Source: RI-106 sp964496875
Lineage (GTDB): Bacteria; Cyanobacteriota; Vampirovibrionia; Obscuribacterales; Obscuribacteraceae
Direction: 5' to 3'
Length of the DNA: 64,000 nt
Assembly: GCA_964496875.1 (NCBI GenBank)
Contig: CAZCBH010000016.1
Span: forward strand, 4,285 to 68,284
Shown here: positions 37,301-44,289 of the stretch, piece after piece
How positions within the stretch are numbered: the stretch's first letter is position 1
Layout of the letters: each line of letters begins with the position of its first letter
Position numbers and translations under genes: made by a program
Notes under the pieces: generated by a model
Databases searched by the model: none
Seen by the model: the letters and a program-made list of their open reading frames with translations, nothing else
What the model was told of the DNA's origin: nothing

Positions 37301-37408
37301 GAGGCAGAATGTCAGAGCCGTCAAACAGCAGATTGTCTGTCTTGCGAACAGAAAACCAGTGCTGAGGGGAGTGTTGAGGGCTTTGGATACTCTACTTCTA
37401 TCTTTCAT
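34397..37408 (-). CDS. Very large exported Lys/Glu/Ser-rich protein with C-terminal Ig-like domains
   Basis: About 1003 residues. ATG 37408 is preceded by AGAGGA at proper spacing, giving a leader with a hydrophobic stretch (about 22-42). Residues about 60-230 and 440-740 are extremely charged, with runs of K-K-K-K-K, E-E-E-E-S and E-Q-E-Q-E-Q-E-Q, predicted disordered or coiled coil. A folded block near 270-370 has the pattern of a beta-rich domain. The C-terminus (about 770-1003) holds Ig-like/IPT-type domains, e.g. V-A-V-L-D-K-Y-G-N-P-E-A-S-V-E-L-S-F (invasin/Big1-like), and an all-beta tail. It may be a cell-surface or periplasm-spanning structural protein. It is followed by lnt and preceded by an exported IMS-domain protein. 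No family name can be given. Confidence 0.7.
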   Translation of the reverse strand: MKDRSRVSKALNTPLSTGFLFARQTICCLTALTFCLQGSGIFSQASARSTQKESSPSYARPDKQKIARLPFGKKEEVDEESEEADKSSKDSKNSKDDSDKKVEKKKKKKDDDKELKTKDSKPKKEKKKKKDKKEKQAKELTEEEESKISESESKSKSKEADEDHVDIQEVDIIEVDQDEDGAQKSSQAKPSSEVKEEAEEAAKSDKASLEEPRLLPDSALISVLKDISKSLSELDENTGINDPDEHKIVKLSKEILDKSLAADGVEADRILRPEHRASAKSSMVVEAWSSGDVKLRDNLRGSVAAVWGKRIDGIINVTIAGECKDLKAGDGSTIGKFIVIVSAKSPVKKGFDIQSQSDVTFWLGEVGKVDVDAAGLKKTEKKSEDGKEEASGEANKTGKTGDPEKKKSLVTLEPVLTDRKREYLARYESYQSELEKIQQSEQQKLEQKRIEKERLIAEAEKLKQEKIEQEKAKSRQARRPDDVAYGFYPDDVEIIEIVEEIEPAGKDKAKAGKKAQSVESDYDNIQEPEKKEKQAIAHTRRKRTIRRVHRKPQEVKEEKETETEEKTAEKALAENESKSEDKEAKEGDEDKELNDENKAEEENEENDEKGDADVNANADTDTDANKDKNAQVESDSEIASKTDRDKVEEANEVSEKREDKKAELKPVSEKVKEQEQEQEQPGQASTLESASSKEERELKEKLASITKIAPIKPRTEENDSTSSPSPATASSTGREWESPAVSYIMKQPSLGANLIYPDRAIAGNFLTVAVLDKYGNPEASVELSFNGATISTDARGQAMFMVPEDATPGRTLHVSLAARPELIPGVIDVLQPLFSSTEANAPTIDNASKLVPNTKVLVIDGHDFMGMAGKNRVMIDNSTEAQVVASSPVQLKLKMPESLKPGTHKANIANSILRSNPIEFEFVKAAVLEGKKAKKGAGDLIVKVEGTSKPVHVRLTNKTPDIIKINKGDELIVTTSGGEENTSRIEIKRLQKGDYRVDARIEM

Positions 37409-37567
37409 AGTGTCCTCTTGCAAACAGGATGACTATCGACGAAACACGATTGCCATAGATTTTACGGGAATTGAGCCGTATAGTCACTATCTGACCGAGT
37501 TTTTTATCGAGTGACCATATGCTTGTCGGGAGGTGCTGCCACCACTAGAGATGTCATGTAGGGGGTG

Positions 37568-39112
37568 TCAGTTCACCACTTTAGAGTCGGTGATCAGCCA
37601 CTGGCCTCGGATCTGTTCTACAACGTAACTGACCGTATAGCTTGTGTTCTCGTCTTTGAGCACACTGAGGGTGTCCGCATCGATATATCTGCGGCGTTCG
37701 TTAATCTTTGCAACTACTTCGTACTTCCTATCCGGCGTGATCTCTTTATAGCTCTCGACGGTCATTGTGCCTGGTGTCATCTCGTAGTAGCGATGTTTGT
37801 CCAGCAAAAACTTGATTGCCTGACTCTGGGTGGCCAGAGCCTTGCCTCCCAGGATTCTTGTTAAATTCTCTCTCTGGCGATTTTTGACCGCTCTTCTTTT
37901 GATTAACTGCCAGGTGTTAATCAGGTTAGTGAATTGCTGCTTGAGCAGATCTTTTTCTTCGCTTCCTTGTTGTAAATCACCGCCGGGTTTGACAGCGATT
38001 AGCTTATTGTCATCGTCGTCATCGGCTCCATAGGTTATCGGCCTGTCCAATACAGAATCTGAATCAGGGCCAGAACTAGTTGCTGAGGTCGACCTGGGCT
38101 TTACTCCGTTAGGATTGGGGGACAGATCGCTGGTGTCGTCCCCGGTATCGTTCTCATTTTTATTTCGGTTTTCGCTCAGTTCGCTATTGACCGGATTCGA
38201 ATCGGGCTCGTCGTTCGAAGTGTCTTTGACTTGAGTCGTTTCAGGAGTTTTTGCCACTTCGTAGACAGCGGTATTTTTCACCCTGATTGTCAGCTCTCCA
38301 TCGCTGCCGGAGCCGTCTTTTTCTATCGAAACTTCGTAAGTGCCTGCGTTCAGGGTCAATTTATCCGATTTTGTCTCTTGATCGGTTAAGAACTCTTGCT
38401 TCTCTTCCAGGACCGAGTTGAAATCGGCTATTTTGCTGCCTCTTGCCCCCAGGGCCTCCAGGAAAAAGTCGGCAGCCATCTGGACCGATAAAAGATTGTC
38501 TACACCGGCTTTAGTGCCGGTGCCTTTGTTGACCAGCTTCAGTTGAGCTTCTCTTACCTGATTGCCTTCAGACTTGTACTGCAGTCGATTCTTGTATTGA
38601 TCTACGAGTTCGTCTCCCTCTCCGGTTTTAAAAGGACCGATTCCCGGCCAGCCTCCTGACTTCACGAAAACACTGCCTTTCAATTGTTCCGTGGTGCAGA
38701 GCGGTTTTATCTTCTTCTCAGCCGGGGGGATTTCTGCCGGACTTCCCTCTGACTTCTCTTCGGATACAGATTCGTTTTCGGAACTCTTGGCCGATTCCTG
38801 TTTCTCTTCCCCGGCTTCGGTCTCTTCGGTCTCTTCAGTAGAGGTCGTATCGACGCCGCCTTCCGGCATTACGATTTTGAAATCAGTGTCGGTGTCTACC
38901 GTCTTGGTAGGTTTTTCTGCGTTCTTTTTAATTGAGTCATCTTTCCACATCTCATCGAGATTGACTTCCTTATCACCTTCAGAACTCGCGGCTTCGGCAG
39001 CCAGGACTGCATTGCCAGGGTTGGGGCAGACCTGGTGGAACCCTACTGTTCCTGCCATGGAAAGCGAAAGAGAGAAAGAGAGTATTAGTCGTGACCCTGA
39101 TAATCGTTTCAC
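37568..39112 (-). CDS. Exported protein with C-terminal IMS (ARC6/CDP1-like) domain
   Basis: A 514-residue protein with a signal peptide (I-L-S-F-S-L-S-L-S-M-A-G-T) and a long acidic, low-complexity region (about 40-130). The C-terminal 125 residues (from L-I-N-T-W-Q-L-I-K-R-R-A) follow the IMS pattern: a helix, a region with A-I-K-F-L-L-D-K-H-R-Y-Y-E-M-T-P-G-T-M-T-V, then strands ending in T-S-Y-T-V-S-Y-V-V-E-Q-I-R-G-Q-W-L-I-T-D-S. This fold occurs in cyanobacterial and plastid division proteins such as ARC6 and CDP1, where it lies in the intermembrane space. Here it is exported rather than fused to a J-domain. It stands upstream of the Lys/Glu-rich gene (about 160 bases), possibly one unit. 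Confidence 0.68.
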   Translation of the reverse strand: MKRLSGSRLILSFSLSLSMAGTVGFHQVCPNPGNAVLAAEAASSEGDKEVNLDEMWKDDSIKKNAEKPTKTVDTDTDFKIVMPEGGVDTTSTEETEETEAGEEKQESAKSSENESVSEEKSEGSPAEIPPAEKKIKPLCTTEQLKGSVFVKSGGWPGIGPFKTGEGDELVDQYKNRLQYKSEGNQVREAQLKLVNKGTGTKAGVDNLLSVQMAADFFLEALGARGSKIADFNSVLEEKQEFLTDQETKSDKLTLNAGTYEVSIEKDGSGSDGELTIRVKNTAVYEVAKTPETTQVKDTSNDEPDSNPVNSELSENRNKNENDTGDDTSDLSPNPNGVKPRSTSATSSGPDSDSVLDRPITYGADDDDDNKLIAVKPGGDLQQGSEEKDLLKQQFTNLINTWQLIKRRAVKNRQRENLTRILGGKALATQSQAIKFLLDKHRYYEMTPGTMTVESYKEITPDRKYEVVAKINERRRYIDADTLSVLKDENTSYTVSYVVEQIRGQWLITDSKVVN

Positions 39113-39254
39113 CGAATGTTCCTTGCCGAAGGAGAACCGTGGAAAATGCCTAATATTCTACAATAAGTGCAGTATATACAAGGTTGAATCTTAGTAATAT
39201 CAAGGCCCGGCGTGAGAATACCAGTAGTTGATCATGCTTTCATGCTGCATGGCA

Positions 39255-40394
39255 TTAGCGCTTCAGTGCCCGCAAAGCCAGTCTGCTCACTTCTTTCTCG
39301 AGCTTGTAAGGCAGAGGCTGTTCTCCGGGGGCTAAGTTCTGTCCCTCTTCGACAAGGTAGTCCATGGTAAGGATTTCGGTCGCTAAGTGAAGCAGCGTCG
39401 GCTCGATGCTGCCTGTTAAAAGCGCGACGTTGGCCGGTGCTCCGCCGGTGTAGACATGCACTTTGTTGCCGGTCTTTTCCAGGGTATAGGTAGATATGGC
39501 TTTGCTTAATTTCTCTTGATGTTTGCTCACTTTCTCAAGTGCTTCTAGATTGGGCTCCTCCTGCCAGTGTCCTAGATTGACCACTGTCAGGTCATTGCGG
39601 GCATTTTGCCAGAGCTCTTCTGAAATCAGGAATTTCTTTCCGGTGGCTGTTACCAGCAGGCTGCCGGAAAAAAGCCCGTCTTCGAGGCTGCCCAGTGTGT
39701 AGCCGTCATAGTGAGCCAGAAGAGCCCGGACCGGATCGGTCTCTGCTATCTTCACGTTGACGCCGTTTCGCTTCAAATAGTGAGCGGCGCCGGCACCGAC
39801 CTGGCCGTATCCCACCACGGTCGCTGTTTCTTCTATGAAACTGCGCTTCGAAACAAGGGCGAGGGCTTCGACCAGTCCATCTCCAACGCCGTGAAAGTTT
39901 TCGATCTTAGATTTGATCACCCCGTCATTCAGGTTTATAACCGGAAGCTCGATTCGCTCGATGCGGCGCAGTCTGCTGATGCCGCTGCCGGTTATCTCGG
40001 AAGCTCCGTAAAAGCTTGATGACCTTTCTTTTGATGCGGCCAGATACGTTTCGGTGAGAACAAGACCGGTATCGGATATAATCGAGGGATCATGCTCCAG
40101 GACTCGCTTCGGGCTGTCTGGACCAAGATGGATGGTGGCGCCGTCCAGGCGCATTTGCTCTACTGCAGAACCTTCCGTGGTGGCAGGTGTGCATTCGCTC
40201 AAATAGAGTTCTACGCCCGATGCGGTAAGGCATTTTGCCGCCACAGCCGTTATAGCCGTAAGGTGGCAGTGCCATCCTACTTTGACATTGTTCAACTTCC
40301 CGCTCTCTTTCAGGTGCGACTCGAGCTCTTTGAAGATGGGGAATTCCCTGTCTGCTTTTGCTGTGATTGTTGCGACATCGGTGGCATTGTTCAT
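39255..40394 (-). CDS. S-adenosylhomocysteinase-like protein (divergent)
   Basis: A 379-residue relative of S-adenosyl-L-homocysteine hydrolase, about 50 residues shorter than usual. Recognisable parts are the H-C-H-L-T-A-I-T segment near the N-terminus, V-I-N-L-N-D-G-V-I-K-S-K-I-E-N in the core, the NAD fold V-V-G-Y-G-Q-V-G-A-G-A-A with acidic E-T-D-P after it, and N-L-G-H-W. The usual N-D-S is N-D-G, the conserved Cys after the K-S-K helix is absent, and the C-terminal K-P-x-x-Y-R-Y tail that completes the neighbour's NAD site is missing. It may still hydrolyse SAH (feeding homocysteine to MetH), or have shifted function. Maf ends 2 bases before it, so it is the last gene of the operon. Confidence 0.75.
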   Translation of the reverse strand: MNNATDVATITAKADREFPIFKELESHLKESGKLNNVKVGWHCHLTAITAVAAKCLTASGVELYLSECTPATTEGSAVEQMRLDGATIHLGPDSPKRVLEHDPSIISDTGLVLTETYLAASKERSSSFYGASEITGSGISRLRRIERIELPVINLNDGVIKSKIENFHGVGDGLVEALALVSKRSFIEETATVVGYGQVGAGAAHYLKRNGVNVKIAETDPVRALLAHYDGYTLGSLEDGLFSGSLLVTATGKKFLISEELWQNARNDLTVVNLGHWQEEPNLEALEKVSKHQEKLSKAISTYTLEKTGNKVHVYTGGAPANVALLTGSIEPTLLHLATEILTMDYLVEEGQNLAPGEQPLPYKLEKEVSRLALRALKR

Positions 40395-40396
40395 TG

Positions 40397-41029
40397 CTAT
40401 ACTTCACTATCGAAACAGTTCATAATGGGCATACCGGCTTGTCTCAATAAGCCCACCGTCAAAGGAAGGGGCAAGCCCACGATATTGGTGTAACAGCCGG
40501 TAATCTTCTCGACGAAAGCCGAGCCGAGACCCTGGATTGCGTAAGCGCCGGCTTTGTCCATCGGCTCTCCCGATTCTATATAGAACCATATCTCCGCTTC
40601 CTGCAAAGCTCTGAATTTTACCAGCGATGTCTCGATGCCGTAAAACTCCTTTTCCTCCTCGCCCTTTGATGCAATCAGCGAGACACCCGTCAAAACCAGA
40701 TGTTCTCCGCCGGATAGTTTGCTCAGCATCTCGAATGCTTCCGCATCGGTCTGCGGTTTGCCGAGCATCTCTTGTCCCAGGGCCACGGTTGTGTCGGCAC
40801 CGAGTACGATGACAGATTGATCGGTATACTCTTCTCTCGTCTCTTCTCTACAGGCGGTGCTCTTTCGTCTTGCTATATCCAGGACCGCTTGTTCGGCGGA
40901 GGTTCCCGGAGCGACGCTCTCGTCAACATGGGATGGTCTGGTATCGAAGGTCAATTTTAATAAGCTGAGTAGCTCCACTCTTCTCGGGGAGGCTGATGCC
41001 AGGATCAGTTTTGGTGTTTCTCTTTGCAT
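40397..41029 (-). CDS. maf: Maf-family nucleoside triphosphate pyrophosphatase
   Basis: A 210-residue protein with the Maf start L-I-L-A-S-A-S-P-R-R-V-E-L-L, then V-D-E-S and the D-T-T-V-A-L-G core with L-G-K-P-Q-T-D-A-E-A-F-E-M-L. Maf proteins hydrolyse dTTP/UTP or modified nucleotides in the cytoplasm, limiting their incorporation, and can delay septation. The substrate subgroup (YhdE- versus YceF-like) was not resolved. It lies 7 bases after the kinase gene and 2 bases before the SAH hydrolase-like gene, tying it into the signalling operon. Confidence 0.9.
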   Translation of the reverse strand: MQRETPKLILASASPRRVELLSLLKLTFDTRPSHVDESVAPGTSAEQAVLDIARRKSTACREETREEYTDQSVIVLGADTTVALGQEMLGKPQTDAEAFEMLSKLSGGEHLVLTGVSLIASKGEEEKEFYGIETSLVKFRALQEAEIWFYIESGEPMDKAGAYAIQGLGSAFVEKITGCYTNIVGLPLPLTVGLLRQAGMPIMNCFDSEV

Positions 41030-41036
41030 AATCCTG

Positions 41037-43100
41037 CTACTTGAAGGCTATCTCCAGGACTTGTATGCGCTTGTTCCCTTTATCTGCGACAAAGAGCAAG
41101 TTGTTGTCAGTGTCTATGCAGAGATCCGCCGGACCGACAAATTGACCGGGACCCTGACCGAGTTCGCCGAAGGTATAGAGCCAATCTCCGGAAGAGGCGA
41201 AGACCTGGATACGATGGTTGAGAGAATCGAGCACATAGATTCTGTCTTGTTTATCTACTGCCACCGCCCGCGGTACATTGAACATTCCTTTGCCCTTGCC
41301 TTTTTGGCCGAAGCTGCGTAACAGGCTGCCTTTCTTGTTGAAAATCGAGATCTGGCTGGTACCATAGTCGACCACGTAGATTCTGTTCAGTCGATCTGTG
41401 GTGATACCGGACGGGAGATGAAAGGCTTCCTCTCCATGACCTTTATTTATCTCTCTCACCCAGATACCTACATCAGACTGGAAAACCTGCAGGGCTCGAT
41501 TGTCCGCATCAGAGACATAAAGAAGTCCGGTGGAGTCTATGGCCAACCCCTGGAGACCGGAGCTTTTGCCTTTTATATTTTTGAACTCTTTGAGAAAGCA
41601 GCCCTGATTGTCGAAGATTCTCACATAATGATCGCTGGAGTCGCAGATATAAATTCGACCTCTTTCATCGATATCCATTCCGCTCGGTTTGGTGAGCATT
41701 CCCCCTCCGGTGCTGGAATTGCTCAATTCCGGACGAAGTACCAGATTTGATATGAATCGGCCATCTTGGGAGAAAATCGATACTCTTCTTTTCGCTATAT
41801 CTGCCACCACTATCCTGCCGGAACGGCATGCCACCACGGCAGGTTCTAGAAAAGCCTGTTCGTTATTGACACTGTCTATAGTGAATTTTGGTCTTATCGG
41901 AGAGTAGGTCCCCGCCATCATTTCCGGGGAGCTTTTCACCGCCGCATTGCCAGGACGACCGGTCATGGAATTATCTCTATCGTCTCTGCGAAGCAGTCTT
42001 CTTCTCTGATTTTCCGGTGGTCTTGCTACCGGAGCAAGCCCTTTGTGAGAGCTTTCTTTCAAATTTCTTGCCAGATCAGAGAATCCGGCTGACTGAACCG
42101 TCTCTGTCATCTGTCTGTCGTCATGCTCTTTTGCCGCCGGGGTATTGTTGAACTCCCCTGAAGATGTTGTTATAAGGCTTTCGTCTATTTGAAGATCTAC
42201 TGAGGTTGCGAACATGTCTATCTCTTCCGATTCGGGTCCGGATCCGGACTCGGCGTTGTTCAAATCTCTTAAATCCGGGCAATTTTGAACTTCTCGCAAG
42301 AACTCCCTTACAGATCGGAAGCGATCCCGGGGCTTTTTTCTCAGGGTTCTCGAAACGGCGGCAGAAAGCTCGTCGGAGATAGAAGGTTTGATTATGTGCA
42401 GTGGTGTCTCTTCCTGGGACATTATCTTGACTATGGTGGCGGCGATACCGTCGCCGGTGAATGGCAGTTCGCCCGACAGTGCCTCGTAAGAGACCACACC
42501 GAGAGAAAAGATATCGGCTCGGTGATCTACTTTTTTTGCGTTTTGCAGTTGCTCCGGCGATACATAGGCTAGAGTCCCCAGCATGACACCGGTTTTGGTT
42601 ATATTCGTCGCTTCCAGATCCGCAATGCGGGCTATGCCGAAATCGGTCAACACAACTCGACCGTCATTCAATATGAAGATATTGTCCGGCTTGATGTCTC
42701 TATGAACCACATTCAGGCTGTGTGCATAGGAAAGTCCCTCGGATACTTGTTTGAGCATCTTCCAGAAAACCTGGGGGCTTAGCTTGCCACCCTTTCTGGC
42801 CAGTTCCTGGCGAAGGCTTCTGCCTTCGAGATATTCCATCACGTAATAATGGCTATCGATACTGTCCGAGACGTCAAGTACTTTTACTATATTTGGATGG
42901 GTGAGGCGGCTTGCGGTTTCGGCTTCCCTGCTGAAGCGTTCGGTGAACTCTTTGTGCTTTTCGGGATCTACATTTTCGAGGATCAGTTGCTTGATCGCCA
43001 CGGTTCTCTCGTTGCGTGTATCCAGCGCTTTATAGACGATACCCATACCGCCCCGTCCGATCTCGGCCTGGATCTGGTAGTGTCCGAACCCTTCCGACAT
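41037..43100 (-). CDS. Serine/threonine protein kinase with C-terminal six-bladed NHL propeller
   Basis: 687 residues. The kinase domain (about 8-265) is complete: glycine loop G-R-G-G-M-G, Lys37 in A-I-K-Q-L, catalytic Asp135 in H-R-D-I-K-P-D-N and Asp153 in D-F-G. A Ser/Asp/Glu-rich linker (about 280-410) follows. The C-terminus (about 415-687) has six NHL/beta-propeller repeats, each ending V-(S/A)-D-x-x-N-x-R-(I/L)-Q-V-F or a variant. Unlike mycobacterial PknD, no membrane helix joins the two parts, so it should be cytoplasmic with the propeller as an internal ligand-binding or scaffold module. The gene is 6 bases after an FHA gene and downstream of a PP2C gene: writer, reader and eraser in one operon. 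Confidence 0.93.
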   Translation of the reverse strand: MSEGFGHYQIQAEIGRGGMGIVYKALDTRNERTVAIKQLILENVDPEKHKEFTERFSREAETASRLTHPNIVKVLDVSDSIDSHYYVMEYLEGRSLRQELARKGGKLSPQVFWKMLKQVSEGLSYAHSLNVVHRDIKPDNIFILNDGRVVLTDFGIARIADLEATNITKTGVMLGTLAYVSPEQLQNAKKVDHRADIFSLGVVSYEALSGELPFTGDGIAATIVKIMSQEETPLHIIKPSISDELSAAVSRTLRKKPRDRFRSVREFLREVQNCPDLRDLNNAESGSGPESEEIDMFATSVDLQIDESLITTSSGEFNNTPAAKEHDDRQMTETVQSAGFSDLARNLKESSHKGLAPVARPPENQRRRLLRRDDRDNSMTGRPGNAAVKSSPEMMAGTYSPIRPKFTIDSVNNEQAFLEPAVVACRSGRIVVADIAKRRVSIFSQDGRFISNLVLRPELSNSSTGGGMLTKPSGMDIDERGRIYICDSSDHYVRIFDNQGCFLKEFKNIKGKSSGLQGLAIDSTGLLYVSDADNRALQVFQSDVGIWVREINKGHGEEAFHLPSGITTDRLNRIYVVDYGTSQISIFNKKGSLLRSFGQKGKGKGMFNVPRAVAVDKQDRIYVLDSLNHRIQVFASSGDWLYTFGELGQGPGQFVGPADLCIDTDNNLLFVADKGNKRIQVLEIAFK

Positions 43101-43106
43101 CTGGCT

Positions 43107-43448
43107 TTATTCCGTAATGAAAATAAGCTCTGTTTTCCCAAAGGTAAGCTTATCGCCCGGGCTGATCTGTCTACGCTCCGAGAGCAGCTCTCCGTTTATC
43201 ATCGTGCCGTTAGTAGATCCCAGATCCTCTACCCAGTAAGAGCCTTGCATTTGCAGAACCCAGGCGTGGTGCCTGGATATATAATGATCGTTGGTTATCG
43301 GAATGTTGTTTGTCTGGTCCCTTCCGATCTTCGAAACGGACTGATTGAGCGGAAAACGTTCGTTCGTAAGTTTATTGAGCAGGAACGCCGGTTTTACCGG
43401 GATAGAATTGGAATTGTCCATTTGCTCTTGGTTGTGCATTGGTTCCAT
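43107..43448 (-). CDS. FHA-domain protein
   Basis: A 113-residue protein that is essentially one forkhead-associated domain, a reader of phosphothreonine. The motifs are G-R-D-Q-T-N-N, the binding-loop S-R-H-H-A (Ser and His contacting the phosphate), and the S-T-N-G-T-x-(I/L)-N-G hairpin with D-L-G before it. The first about 20 residues, rich in Asn, Gln and Met, are a short tail that could itself be phosphorylated. It ends 6 bases before the kinase start and most likely is a substrate or adaptor of that kinase. Confidence 0.93.
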   Translation of the reverse strand: MEPMHNQEQMDNSNSIPVKPAFLLNKLTNERFPLNQSVSKIGRDQTNNIPITNDHYISRHHAWVLQMQGSYWVEDLGSTNGTMINGELLSERRQISPGDKLTFGKTELIFITE

Positions 43449-43521
43449 TACTCTTTCTTCCCTGGCCCGACTGTGTCAGTGATCCGAATTCAACTAGGGG
43501 TCGAGAGCTAGCAATTATCAG

Positions 43522-44286
43522 CTAGTTGCTGGAGCCGTTGGAATTATCTTCCTGGTATTTGATTACCACCACCGTCACGTTGTCGGGGGCTCCACCATCG
43601 ATGGTCTGTTTGACCAGCTCTTCGCACACATCGTCCGGATCTTCGCCTTTGGTTATGACTTCGCTGATCTGTTCATCACGAAGAACCGTGGGCAAGCCAT
43701 CTGAGCAAAGCACAACCCAGTCCTGGGGACGAAGTTCTACCGGGGTGTGGTCGACTTCTACTTTCTCTTCGTGGCCGAGGCAACGGGTGATTAAGTTTTT
43801 ATAAGGGTTGATTCTTGCCTGTTCTTCTGTAAGGCGACCGGCACGAACCATCTCTTGTACGACCGAATGATCATTGGTTACTAAGTGATGTTTGCCGTCT
43901 CTAACCAGATAGGCTCGGGAATCTCCCACATGGGCGATCATCAGAGCGCTGTTGTCGCTTTGAACCGCTACCACCACTGTGGTGCCCATTCCGCGTACCG
44001 TGGCGTCTTCTTCCGCTTCGTTCCAGACATTCTGATTAGCCATTGTCACGGCTTTATCAAGCCACTCTTGAATGGCGTCCCTGGAGTCGGTCTGGGGTGG
44101 AGACTCTTTCCAGTGTTTCTCGATGGCTTCCACAGCCAGTTTACTGGCGCGAGAGCCGCCTACGGCGCCTCCCATTCCGTCTGCAACAGCGAAGACTCGC
44201 TGATCCGGACTCATCCAGAAGTTATCTTCATTTCTCTGACGCTGACATCCGGCATCAGTTCGTGCAGCAGCACGCCACTTTAGCAT
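43522..44286 (-). CDS. PP2C-family serine/threonine phosphatase
   Basis: A 254-residue single-domain metal-dependent phosphatase, normal for bacterial Stp/PrpC. Metal-binding signatures are intact: R-N-E-D-N (about 20), V-A-D-G-M-G-G (about 35), the H-V-G-D-S-R-A-Y segment (about 120), L-C-S-D-G-L (about 195) and D-N-V-T-V-V near the C-terminus. It dephosphorylates targets of the partner kinase in the cytoplasm. It begins 3 bases after the UbiB/ABC1 kinase gene and is followed (73 bases) by the FHA gene, so the set is probably expressed together. Confidence 0.95.
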   Translation of the reverse strand: MLKWRAAARTDAGCQRQRNEDNFWMSPDQRVFAVADGMGGAVGGSRASKLAVEAIEKHWKESPPQTDSRDAIQEWLDKAVTMANQNVWNEAEEDATVRGMGTTVVVAVQSDNSALMIAHVGDSRAYLVRDGKHHLVTNDHSVVQEMVRAGRLTEEQARINPYKNLITRCLGHEEKVEVDHTPVELRPQDWVVLCSDGLPTVLRDEQISEVITKGEDPDDVCEELVKQTIDGGAPDNVTVVVIKYQEDNSNGSSN

Positions 44287-44289
44287 CGT

